Below, in pieces: positions 56,224 to 64,000 of a DNA stretch of 64,000 bases; within the stretch, counting starts at the first letter, position 1; each line of letters starts with the position of its first letter. The DNA lies in contig JAMLIR010000004.1 of NCBI GenBank assembly GCA_023954045.1, forward strand, positions 124,001 through 188,000, written 5' to 3'. Made by a program: the position numbers and the translations under genes. Source of the DNA: Burkholderiaceae bacterium. Its GTDB lineage: Bacteria; Pseudomonadota; Gammaproteobacteria; Burkholderiales; Burkholderiaceae_E. The notes under the pieces were generated by a model, which saw only the letters and a list, made by a program, of their open reading frames with translations, was not told the DNA's origin and made no database searches.

Positions 56224-58467
56224 ATGCAATTCCGTTTCCCGATCGTCGTCATCGACGAGGACTGGAAGGCCGACTCCGCCAGCGGCCTGGGCATCCGCGC
56301 GCTGGCCAAGGCGATCGAGGACCAGCACTGGGAGGTGGTGGGCGGCTTCACCTACATCGACGTGTCGATGGTCGCCAACCAGGCCGCGCGCGCGTCGGCC
56401 TTCATCGTGTCGATCGACGACGAGGAGCTGGGCGAGGACGGCACCGAGAGCAAGGCGGTCAGCGACCTTCGCAAGTTCATCGTCGAGACGCGCCGTCGCA
56501 ACGCCGACATCCCGATCTTCCTGTTCGGCGAGACCCGCACCTCGCAGCACATCCCGAACGAGATCCTGAAGGAGCTGCACGGCTTCATCCACATGTTCGA
56601 GGACACGCCGGAGTTCGTCGCGCGCTACATCATCCGCGAGGCCACGAACTACCTGAACTCGCTCGCGCCGCCGTTCTTCAAGGCGCTGGTGAACTACGCG
56701 CACGACGGGTCGTACTCGTGGCACTGCCCGGGGCATTCGGGCGGCGTGGCGTTCCTGAAGAGCCCGGTGGGGCAGATGTTCCACCAGTTCTTCGGCGAGA
56801 ACATGCTGCGCGCCGACGTCTGCAACGCCGTCGACGAGCTCGGCCAGCTGCTCGACCACACCGGGCCGGTCGCGGCGTCCGAGCGCAACGCCGCGCGCAT
56901 CTTCAACGTCGACCACCTGTTCTTCGTCACCAACGGCACCTCGACCTCGAACAAGATCGTCTGGCACTCGACGGTGGGCAACGGCGACGTGGTGCTGGTC
57001 GACCGCAACTGCCACAAGTCGATCCTGCACGCGATCACGATGACCGGGACGATCCCGATCTTCATGCAGCCCACGCGCAACCACTACGGGATCATCGGGC
57101 CGATTCCGCTCGAGGAGTTCGACCCGGCGAGCATCCAGCGCAAGATCGACGCGAATCCGCTGATCAAAGACAAGAGCACGCGCCCGCGCGTGATGACGAT
57201 CACCCAGTCGACCTACGACGGCGTGATCTACAACGTCGAGACGATCAAGCGCACGCTGGGCAACTACATCGAGAACCTGCACTTCGACGAGGCCTGGCTG
57301 CCGCACGCGACCTTCCACCCGTTCTATCACGAGTTCCACGCGATCGGCCTGAACCGGCCGCGCAGCGCCGAGGCGATGATCTTCTCGACCCAGTCCACGC
57401 ACAAGCTGCTCGCCGGCCTGTCGCAGGCCTCGCAGATCCTGGTCCAGGATTCCGAGAAGAACCGCCTCGACCGGCACCGCTTCAACGAAGCGTTCCTGAT
57501 GCACACGTCGACGAGCCCGCAGTACGCGATCATCGCCTCCTGCGACGTCGCGGCCGCGATGATGGAGCCGCCCGGCGGCACCGCGCTGGTCGAAGAATCG
57601 ATCTTCGAGTCGCTCGAGTTCCGCCGCGCGATGCGCAAGGTCGACGACGAGTTCGGCCAGGACTGGTGGTTCAAGGTCTGGGGCCCGAAGGACCTGGCCG
57701 AGACCGGGATCGGCAAGCGCGAGAACTGGTTCCTGAAGTCGAGCGAGAAGTGGCACGGCTTCGGCAAGCTGGTCACCAACTTCACGATGCTCGACCCGAT
57801 CAAGGCCACGATCGTGACGCCGGGCCTGGACATCAACGGGAAGTTCGCGCCCTGGGGAATCCCGGCGTCGATCGTCACCAAGTACCTGGCCGAGCACGGC
57901 GTGGTGGTCGAGAAGACCGGCCTCTACTCGTTCTTCGTGATGTTCACGATCGGGATCACCAAGGGGCGCTGGAACACGCTGGTGACCGAGCTGCAGCAGT
58001 TCAAGTCCGACTACGACACCAACCAGCCGCTGTGGCGCGTGATGCCCGAGTTCGTCCAGGCGCACCCGGCCTACGAGCGGGTGGGGCTGCGCGACCTGGC
58101 CTCGCAGATCCACGAGCAGTACCGCCGCTACGACATCGCGCGGGTCACCACCGAGATGTACCTGTCGAGCATGCAGCCGGCGATGAAGCCGTCGGAGGCG
58201 TTCGAGTGCCTGGCGCACCGCAAGGTCGACCGGGTGCCGATCGACGAGCTCGAGCAGCGCATCACGACGATGCTGGTGACGCCGTATCCGCCGGGAATCC
58301 CGCTGCTGATCCCGGGCGAGCGCTTCAACCGCCCGATCGTCGAATACCTGAAGTTCGCGCGCGACTTCAACGCGCGCTTCCCCGGCTTCGAGACCGACGT
58401 GCACGGCCTGGTGATCGAGCGCGAGGACGGCGTCGACCGCTACTACGTCGACTGCGTGAAGACCTGA
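56224..58467 (+). CDS. Orn/Lys/Arg decarboxylase, PLP-dependent
   Basis: 747-residue large basic amino acid decarboxylase of the fold-type I, LdcI/AdiA-like group. An N-terminal wing domain (VVIDEDWKADSASGLGIRALA) is followed by the PLP domain with WHCPGHSGGVAFLKSPVG, FVTNGTSTSNKIVWHSTVG, DRNCHKSILHAITMTG, HFDEAWLPHATFHPFY and Lys394 in STQSTHKLLAGLSQAS. The C-terminal domain has TPYPPGIPLLIPGE. Which of lysine, ornithine or arginine is the substrate is not resolvable by eye. Such enzymes supply polyamines or acid resistance. No antiporter gene is adjacent. Confidence 0.92.
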   Translation: MQFRFPIVVIDEDWKADSASGLGIRALAKAIEDQHWEVVGGFTYIDVSMVANQAARASAFIVSIDDEELGEDGTESKAVSDLRKFIVETRRRNADIPIFLFGETRTSQHIPNEILKELHGFIHMFEDTPEFVARYIIREATNYLNSLAPPFFKALVNYAHDGSYSWHCPGHSGGVAFLKSPVGQMFHQFFGENMLRADVCNAVDELGQLLDHTGPVAASERNAARIFNVDHLFFVTNGTSTSNKIVWHSTVGNGDVVLVDRNCHKSILHAITMTGTIPIFMQPTRNHYGIIGPIPLEEFDPASIQRKIDANPLIKDKSTRPRVMTITQSTYDGVIYNVETIKRTLGNYIENLHFDEAWLPHATFHPFYHEFHAIGLNRPRSAEAMIFSTQSTHKLLAGLSQASQILVQDSEKNRLDRHRFNEAFLMHTSTSPQYAIIASCDVAAAMMEPPGGTALVEESIFESLEFRRAMRKVDDEFGQDWWFKVWGPKDLAETGIGKRENWFLKSSEKWHGFGKLVTNFTMLDPIKATIVTPGLDINGKFAPWGIPASIVTKYLAEHGVVVEKTGLYSFFVMFTIGITKGRWNTLVTELQQFKSDYDTNQPLWRVMPEFVQAHPAYERVGLRDLASQIHEQYRRYDIARVTTEMYLSSMQPAMKPSEAFECLAHRKVDRVPIDELEQRITTMLVTPYPPGIPLLIPGERFNRPIVEYLKFARDFNARFPGFETDVHGLVIEREDGVDRYYVDCVKT

Positions 58468-58474
58468 GCGGCCC

Positions 58475-58493
58475 GGCGCCCCGGGGGGGCGCC
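58475..58493. terminator. Bidirectional hairpin between convergent genes
   Basis: Perfect 8-bp inverted repeat GGCGCCCC (58475-58482) and GGGGCGCC (58486-58493) with a GGG loop. It is placed between the decarboxylase stop and the stop of the convergent RDD gene (58497). There is no T-run, so its efficiency as an intrinsic terminator is uncertain. Confidence 0.6.
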
Positions 58494-58496
58494 CCT

Positions 58497-58997
58497 TCAG
58501 ACGTCGACCGAGCGCAGCGCCGGCGGCGCAGCGACGTGGGCGAGCCGGGTGCCGGCCAGCACGTCGTAGAGCGCGCGGCGGTCGCGATCGACCAGCGTCC
58601 AGGCGTACGGCGCGAAGATCAGCAGGTGCAGCCCCGGGTGCAGGTAGTAGCCGGCGGCGAGCGCGCCGATCGCCAGTGCCGACGCGGCGACGAAGCGGGC
58701 CAGCGCGCGTGCCGGCGTCACGCTGCCGCCGTCGCGCGCCTGCAACTGCAGCGCCAGCGTCTTCATCGGCAGCGAGCGCCGGCCCGCGCTCCAGAAGTAG
58801 GTGAAGTAGGCCGCGAGCACGCCCAGCGTGAACAGCTGGAACGCGGTGCGCAGCGCGCCGGGGTGCCCGCGGAACTGCGTGAGCGCCGAGAACGCGTAGT
58901 CGGCGAACCACAGCACCCCGAACAGGATGATTCCCTCGTAGGCAATGCCCATCAGGCGGCGCCAGGGGTCGGCGGCCGGATCCGGCGAACCCTGCAT
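58497..58997 (-). CDS. RDD-family membrane protein
   Basis: 166-residue membrane protein with three hydrophobic segments: PWRRLMGIAYEGIILFGVLWFADYAF, LFTLGVLAAYFTYFWSAGRRSLPMKTLAL, and FVAASALAIGALAAGYYL. The Arg and Asp residues of the RDD motif are visible, with RRSLPMKTLALQLQ and ALYDVLAGTRL. Function unknown. The ATG at 58997 overlaps the stop of the DUF3106 gene. Last gene of the ECF sigma operon. Confidence 0.88.
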   Translation of the reverse strand: MQGSPDPAADPWRRLMGIAYEGIILFGVLWFADYAFSALTQFRGHPGALRTAFQLFTLGVLAAYFTYFWSAGRRSLPMKTLALQLQARDGGSVTPARALARFVAASALAIGALAAGYYLHPGLHLLIFAPYAWTLVDRDRRALYDVLAGTRLAHVAAPPALRSVDV

Positions 58998-59569
58998 CAG
59001 AACTGCTTCGGGCGCGGTGGCGGGCGCTTCGGCGTGCGGCGTGCGAGGTCGGACAGCGGCTGCGCGGCTTCCTTGGCCAGCCCGGTCCGCGCACCGGCGT
59101 GGCGCGCGGCGGTGTTGCTGGTCCAGCCCGCGGTGCGCAGCACCGAGCGCTGCTCGGGGGTCATTTCCTGGTAGCGCTCCCACTGAGCCTGGCGCTCGTC
59201 GGGGGGCAGCCGCTTGGCGAGCCGGTAGTTCTGTCGCGCGAGCCGGCGCTGGTCGGGGGTGAGCGCCGCCCACTCGCGGATGCGCTCGTGCGCGCGCTCG
59301 CGCGCCTCGGGCGCCATCCGCGGCACGCGGTCGGCCAGCGAGACCCAGACGCGCTTTTCCTGGGCCGACCAGCCGTTCCACTGGGTAGAGAAGGGCTCGA
59401 GGACCGCCTGCTGGGCCGGGGTGAGTTCGCTCCACAGCGGCCGCACCAGCGGCAGCAGCGACGCCCGCGGCGCCGCCGCCTCGTTCCCGGCGCGCGCCGG
59501 CAGGACCACTGCCGCCAGCGTCAGGCACAGGCCGGCGACGAGGGCCGCGACGAGCTGCTCGCGGGTCAC
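58997..59569 (-). CDS. DUF3106-family secreted or anchored protein
   Basis: 190-residue protein with an N-terminal hydrophobic signal (LVAALVAGLCLTLAAVVLPARAG). The body has the repeated Trp/Pro/Arg pattern of DUF3106: LTPAQQAVLEPFSTQWNGWS, KRVWVSLADRVPRMAPEARERAHER, EWAALTPDQRRLARQNYRLAK, QAQWERYQEMTPEQRS. These proteins are predicted periplasmic and resemble stress-sensing repeats, but have no known function. The GTG at 59569 overlaps the stop of the DUF3619 gene. Confidence 0.85.
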   Translation of the reverse strand: MTREQLVAALVAGLCLTLAAVVLPARAGNEAAAPRASLLPLVRPLWSELTPAQQAVLEPFSTQWNGWSAQEKRVWVSLADRVPRMAPEARERAHERIREWAALTPDQRRLARQNYRLAKRLPPDERQAQWERYQEMTPEQRSVLRTAGWTSNTAARHAGARTGLAKEAAQPLSDLARRTPKRPPPRPKQF

Positions 59570-60015
59570 TCGCGGTCTCCCTGGGCGACGTTGCGCAGGA
59601 ACACGCCGAATCCGCGGTCGGCGTAGGCCGAAATCGGCACCTCGTCGACGAGCACGGCAGCGTCGACGTCGGCGATGTCGTCGGCGCGTCGCCGGCTGTC
59701 CCACTCGGAGATCCCGTAGAGCACCGCCGCCACGATCGCGATCGGCACGACGATGGCCGCGAGGCCGAGCCCCAGGCGCCGCCGTCCGTCGGGATCGCCG
59801 GCAGACGGGCGGCCGCCCGCGGCGGTCGGCACCACGATCGCGTGCCCGGCTGCGGCAAAGGCCGGCCGCGGCGCGGCCACCCTGGACGGGGCGGGGATGC
59901 GGGCGAGCGCCGCCTCGCGGGCGGTTGCGAGCCGGTGGGTGACGCGCCACGGCAGGTGCTCGGCGGACTCGTCGAGCGCCTCGCGGGCGAGCTGGGCGAT
60001 TCGTTGTTCGTTCAT
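59566..60015 (-). CDS. DUF3619-family membrane protein, probable anti-sigma factor
   Basis: 149-residue protein with one membrane segment (LGLAAIVVPIAIVAAVLYGI). The cytoplasmic N-terminus (MNEQRIAQLAREALDESAEHLPWRVTHRLATAREAAL) and the periplasmic C-terminus (DVDAAVLVDEVPISAYADRGFGVFL) agree with DUF3619 proteins that accompany ECF sigma factors in Burkholderiales; a membrane anti-sigma role is inferred from position. The ATG at 60015 overlaps the sigma stop (ATGA). Confidence 0.83.
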   Translation of the reverse strand: MNEQRIAQLAREALDESAEHLPWRVTHRLATAREAALARIPAPSRVAAPRPAFAAAGHAIVVPTAAGGRPSAGDPDGRRRLGLGLAAIVVPIAIVAAVLYGISEWDSRRRADDIADVDAAVLVDEVPISAYADRGFGVFLRNVAQGDRE

Positions 60016-60584
60016 GGTGCAATTCCGCGTGCCCGGAGCACTTCGGCCAGCGTGTGGGCCGCCCGGGAGCAGTGCGTCTTGACGCTGCCCTCCGAGCATC
60101 CCATGGCTTCGGCGGTCTCGGCCACGTTCAGATCCTCCCAGTAACGCAGCAGGAACGCTTCGCGTTGACGCCGCGGCAGCTTGCCGATTTCCTCGTCCAG
60201 GATCGCCAGCAACTGGGCGCGCTCGAGGCGATCGGCGCCGCTGCCGGCCGCGGCGCCGCCCGGCTCGGCTTCGAGGGCCTCCAGGATGTCGCGCTCGCCG
60301 ACTTCGTCCCCGGTGTCGCCGGCCAGCGCCGAAAGCGGCGTCGTCCACAGGTTGCGGACCTTCTGGCGCCTGAAGTGGTCGGTGATCGTGTTCTGCAGGA
60401 TCCGCTGGAACAGCAGCGGCAGCTCCGCCGGCGGGCGCTCGGCGTATCGGGTCGCGAGCTTGATCATCGCGTCCTGCACGACGTCGAGGGCGACCTCCTG
60501 GTCGCGCACCGCGTAGACCGCCTGCTTGAACGCTCGGCGCTCGGCCGCGGCGAGGAAGTCGGACAATTCCTGCCGGGTGGCCAT
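60012..60584 (-). CDS. RNA polymerase ECF sigma factor
   Basis: 190-residue ECF sigma factor. Region 2 is residues about 8-80 (ERRAFKQAVYAVRDQEVALDVVQDAMIKLATRY, FQRILQNTITDHFRRQK), and region 4 about 130-185 (KLPRRQREAFLLRYWEDLNVAETAEAMGC and SVKTHCSRAAHTLAEVL). The ATG at 60584 was chosen (MATRQELSDFLAAAERR). Start/stop overlaps join it to the DUF3619, DUF3106 and RDD genes, so the four are probably co-expressed. The target regulon is unknown. Confidence 0.92.
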   Translation of the reverse strand: MATRQELSDFLAAAERRAFKQAVYAVRDQEVALDVVQDAMIKLATRYAERPPAELPLLFQRILQNTITDHFRRQKVRNLWTTPLSALAGDTGDEVGERDILEALEAEPGGAAAGSGADRLERAQLLAILDEEIGKLPRRQREAFLLRYWEDLNVAETAEAMGCSEGSVKTHCSRAAHTLAEVLRARGIAP

Positions 60585-60930
60585 TCGGGTCGGCGGCAAG
60601 TGTGGAGAGGACGCTGCGCATGCTAGCAGAAGGCCCGTCGGCACCGCCCCGCGGCCCGGGGCGCCTTGACCCTCGCTGTTGCGGTGCAGTATCCTGCTCG
60701 CCTACCCCTAGAGCGCCCCTTCCGGGTCTGGTGGCTGCGGCGATCAGCGCGGACGGGGCGTTGTCATTACGTGCGCCAAGCGCCTTCACGAGAGGCGAGC
60801 GGGCGCATCCGATCAAACTCGCAGGCCCCGTGCCGAGGCCTGCGTCGTGGCGCTTCGACGCGTACCCGCGCGACGATGCCCGCCATGGCGCCGGCGGACG
60901 GGCTCCCTGGACTTGAAAGGACTTCATTCA
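60585..60930. other. 346-bp divergent gap: ilvB promoter and leader
   Basis: Between the ECF sigma gene (minus strand) and ilvB (plus strand). It holds a good sigma-70 promoter at 60666-60695, which would give a leader of about 230 bases. I looked for a leader peptide with clustered Leu/Val/Ile codons, as in ilv attenuators, and found none convincing. No other structure was assigned. Confidence 0.6.
60666..60695 (+). promoter_or_regulatory. Sigma-70-like promoter upstream of ilvB
   Basis: TTGACC at 60666-60671 and TATCCT at 60690-60695, with an 18-base spacer; each box matches the consensus at four or more positions (TTGAC and TAT..T). Located 236 bases before the ilvB start, it is the best candidate promoter for the ilvBHC genes. 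Confidence 0.6.
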
Positions 60931-62652
60931 ATGGAAATCACAGGCGCGGAAATCGTCGTTCGCTGTCTCCAGGAGGAGGGCGTCGAGCACGTCTTCGGCT
61001 ACCCGGGCGGCGCGGTTCTCTACATCTACGACGCGATCTTCAACCAGGACAAGGTCCAGCACATCCTGGTGCGGCACGAGCAGGCGGCCGTGCACGCGGC
61101 CGACGCGTATTCGCGGTCCACGCAGAAGGTCGGCGTGTGCCTGGTCACCAGCGGGCCGGGCGTCACCAACGCGGTCACCGGCATCGCGACCGCCTACATG
61201 GATTCGGTGCCGCTGGTGGTGATCACCGGGCAGGTGCCGACCCACGCGATCGGCGAGGACGCTTTCCAGGAGTGCGACACGGTCGGCATCACCCGCCCGT
61301 GCGTGAAGCACAACTTCCTGGTCAAGGACGTCAAGGACCTCGCGACCACGATCCGCAAGGCGTTCATCATCGCCAACACCGGGCGCCCCGGGCCGGTGCT
61401 GGTCGACATCCCGAAGGACGTGACCCGCAACAAGTGCCGGTTCGACTACCCGAAGACGGTGTCGATGCGCTCGTACAACCCGGTCACGCGCGGCCACCAG
61501 GGCCAGATCAAGAAGGCGCTGAACCTGATCCTGGGCGCCGAACGGCCGATGATCTACACCGGGGGCGGCATCATCCTGGCCAACGCCGCGCCGGAGCTGA
61601 ACCGCTTCGTCGACATGCTCGGTTTCCCGGTCACGAACACGCTGATGGGGCTGGGCGGCTACCGGGCCAGCGACCGAAAGTTCGTCGGCATGCCCGGCAT
61701 GCACGGCACCTTCGAGGCGAACATGGCGATGCAGCACTGCGACGTGCTGATCGCGATCGGCGCGCGCTTCGACGACCGGGTGATCGGCAACCCGAAGCAC
61801 TTCGCGCAGAACCCGCACAGGATCGTCCACGTCGACATCGACCCGTCGTCGATCTCCAAGCGGGTCAAGGTCGACGTGCCGATCGTGGGCGACGTGCGCG
61901 AGACGCTGACCGACCTGATCGGGCTGCTCGAGCAGTCCTTCGCCGAGGGCCGCAAGCCCGACGCGCGCGCGCTGCAGGCGTGGTGGCAGCAGATCGACGA
62001 GTGGCGCAAGCGCGAGTGCCTGAAGTACCGCCCGAGCAACGAGGTGATCAAGCCGCAGGCGGTGGTCGAGAAGCTGTGGGAGGTGACCGGCGGCGACGCG
62101 TTCGTCACCTCCGACGTCGGCCAGCACCAGATGTGGGCGGCACAGTACTACCGCTTCGACAAGCCGCGGCGCTGGATCAACTCGGGCGGGCTGGGGACGA
62201 TGGGGGTCGGGCTGCCGTACGCGATGGGCGTGCTGCTGGCCAACCCGGGCGCGCAGGTCGCCTGCATCACCGGCGAAGGCTCGATCCAGATGTGCATCCA
62301 GGAGCTCTCCACCTGCAAGCAGTACAACCTGCCGGTGAAGATCGTCAACCTGAACAACCGCTACCTGGGGATGGTGCGGCAGTGGCAGCAGATCGAGTAC
62401 GGCAGCCGCTACTCGCAGTCGTACATGGACGCGCTGCCCGACTTCGTCGCGCTGGCGGAGGCCTACGGCCACGTCGGAATCCGCGTCGAGAAGCCGGCCG
62501 ACGTCGAGCCGGCGCTGCGCGACGCGTTCGGCAAGTACAAGGACCGCCTGGTGTTCCTCGACATCATCACCGACGCCACCGAGAACGTCTGGCCGATGGT
62601 CCAGGGCGGCAAGGGCCTGACCGAGATGCTGCTCGGCTCGGAAGATCTCTGA
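60931..62652 (+). CDS. ilvB: Acetolactate synthase large subunit
   Basis: 573-residue thiamine-diphosphate enzyme making acetolactate and acetohydroxybutyrate for branched-chain amino acids. N-terminal VFGYPGGAVLYIYDAI and catalytic Glu50 in VRHEQAAVHAADAY; FAD-region VTSGPGVTNAVTGIATAYMDSVPLVVITGQVP and PGPVLVDIPKDVT; ThDP motif CITGEGSIQMCIQELSTC followed by IVNLNNRYLGMVRQWQ. The usual GDG is GEG here, which also occurs in betaproteobacterial IlvB as far as I recall. ATG 60931 has AAAGGA upstream. ilvH follows after ten bases. Confidence 0.95.
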   Translation: MEITGAEIVVRCLQEEGVEHVFGYPGGAVLYIYDAIFNQDKVQHILVRHEQAAVHAADAYSRSTQKVGVCLVTSGPGVTNAVTGIATAYMDSVPLVVITGQVPTHAIGEDAFQECDTVGITRPCVKHNFLVKDVKDLATTIRKAFIIANTGRPGPVLVDIPKDVTRNKCRFDYPKTVSMRSYNPVTRGHQGQIKKALNLILGAERPMIYTGGGIILANAAPELNRFVDMLGFPVTNTLMGLGGYRASDRKFVGMPGMHGTFEANMAMQHCDVLIAIGARFDDRVIGNPKHFAQNPHRIVHVDIDPSSISKRVKVDVPIVGDVRETLTDLIGLLEQSFAEGRKPDARALQAWWQQIDEWRKRECLKYRPSNEVIKPQAVVEKLWEVTGGDAFVTSDVGQHQMWAAQYYRFDKPRRWINSGGLGTMGVGLPYAMGVLLANPGAQVACITGEGSIQMCIQELSTCKQYNLPVKIVNLNNRYLGMVRQWQQIEYGSRYSQSYMDALPDFVALAEAYGHVGIRVEKPADVEPALRDAFGKYKDRLVFLDIITDATENVWPMVQGGKGLTEMLLGSEDL

Positions 62653-62662
62653 GGAGCCGGCG

Positions 62663-63154
62663 ATGAAGCACATCATTTCGATCCTGATGGAGAACGAGCC
62701 TGGCGCGCTGTCGCGGGTGGTCGGGCTGTTCTCGGCGCGCGGCTACAACATCGAGACGCTCACCGTCGCGCCCACCGAGGACAAGTCGCTGTCGCGGATG
62801 ACGATCGTCACCACCGGCTCGGACGACGTGATCGAGCAGATCACCAAGCAGCTGAACCGGCTGATCGACGTCGTGAAGGTGGTGGACCTGACCGAGAGCC
62901 CCTACACCGAGCGCGAGCTGATGCTGATCAAGGTCAGGGCGGTCGGCAAGGAGCGCGAGGAGATGAAGCGGATGGCCGACATCTTCCGCGGCCGCATCAT
63001 CGACGTCACCGACAAGACCTACACGATCGAGCTCACCGGAGACGGCACCAAGCTCGACGCCTTCATCGACGCCCTCGACCGCACCGCGATCCTGGAGACC
63101 GTGCGCACCGGCGCCTCGGGCATCGCCCGCGGCGAGCGGGTGCTCAAGGTCTGA
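62663..63154 (+). CDS. ilvH: Acetolactate synthase small (regulatory) subunit
   Basis: 163-residue regulatory subunit with an N-terminal ACT domain (HIISILMENEPGALSRVVGLFSARGYNIETLTVAPTEDKSLSRMTIV, here described by its motif order) and the C-terminal domain (LMLIKVRAVGKEREEMKRMADIFRGRIID). It confers valine feedback and stimulates catalysis by IlvB. GGAG lies before the ATG. It is followed by a 258-bp repeat-rich gap before ilvC. Confidence 0.95.
   Translation: MKHIISILMENEPGALSRVVGLFSARGYNIETLTVAPTEDKSLSRMTIVTTGSDDVIEQITKQLNRLIDVVKVVDLTESPYTERELMLIKVRAVGKEREEMKRMADIFRGRIIDVTDKTYTIELTGDGTKLDAFIDALDRTAILETVRTGASGIARGERVLKV

Positions 63155-64000
<846 letters not shown>

Noticed and set aside
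60585..60930. ilv leader peptide or attenuator
   Set aside because: No short open frame with clustered Ile/Val/Leu codons and no terminator-like hairpin plus T-run was found before ilvB.

Overview
The window is one contiguous piece of a high-GC chromosome (coding genes with strong G/C third positions). Gene content and order point to a betaproteobacterium of the order Burkholderiales: rpsF-priB-rpsR-rplI-dnaB, alanine transaminase-hom-thrC followed by molybdopterin genes and clpB, and an ECF sigma/DUF3619/DUF3106/RDD block divergent from ilvB-ilvH-ilvC. The family or genus cannot be fixed from the sequence alone. No rRNA, tRNA, CRISPR array, transposase or phage gene was seen.

Layout. Positions 1-6.9 kb: a ribosomal protein operon with a clear terminator, a replicative helicase gene dnaB interrupted in frame by a 423-residue intein with a LAGLIDADG endonuclease, then phoH-like, bcp and a small Mth938-domain gene on the minus strand. 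7-16.3 kb: alanine transaminase, homoserine dehydrogenase, threonine synthase, then mobB-moeA-moaD-moaE. The molybdopterin run is broken by a ccdAB-type toxin-antitoxin pair and followed by a vapBC-type pair. A large near-perfect 106-bp inverted repeat separates the transaminase from hom. 16.3-22.1 kb: a HAD phosphatase, an old-yellow-enzyme oxidoreductase, a GT87-like membrane protein, and clpB behind a sigma-32-like promoter.

22.2-47.2 kb is dominated by Tad/Flp pilus genes in three blocks. The first is a TadE-TadE-TadG set. The second is a minus-strand run TadE-TadE-TadG(vWA) that continues, with stop/start overlaps, into five consecutive PAP2-superfamily membrane phosphatase-like genes. 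The third is the complete plus-strand core (two Flp pilins, prepilin peptidase, an AAA ATPase, CpaB, secretin, lipoprotein, CpaE, CpaF, TadB, TadC, TadD-like lipoprotein). Between the first two blocks lies a glycan/lipid cluster: GT2 glycosyltransferase, methyltransferase, a remnant of another GT2 gene, a polytopic membrane protein and GtrA. A second such group (GT2 plus two large polytopic proteins) follows the pilus core at 48-52.4 kb.

52.6-64 kb returns to housekeeping genes: tex, a ketopantoate reductase-like gene, a large Orn/Lys/Arg decarboxylase, the RDD-DUF3106-DUF3619-ECF sigma block, and ilvB, ilvH and the start of ilvC, which runs off the window.

The most unusual content is (i) the five PAP2 genes coupled to Tad minor-pilin genes, (ii) the intein in DnaB, (iii) toxin-antitoxin modules inside the molybdopterin operon, and (iv) long intergenic inverted repeats at 8.2-8.6 kb and 63.2-63.4 kb. 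Functions are assigned by motif recognition and general family knowledge, with no database search.
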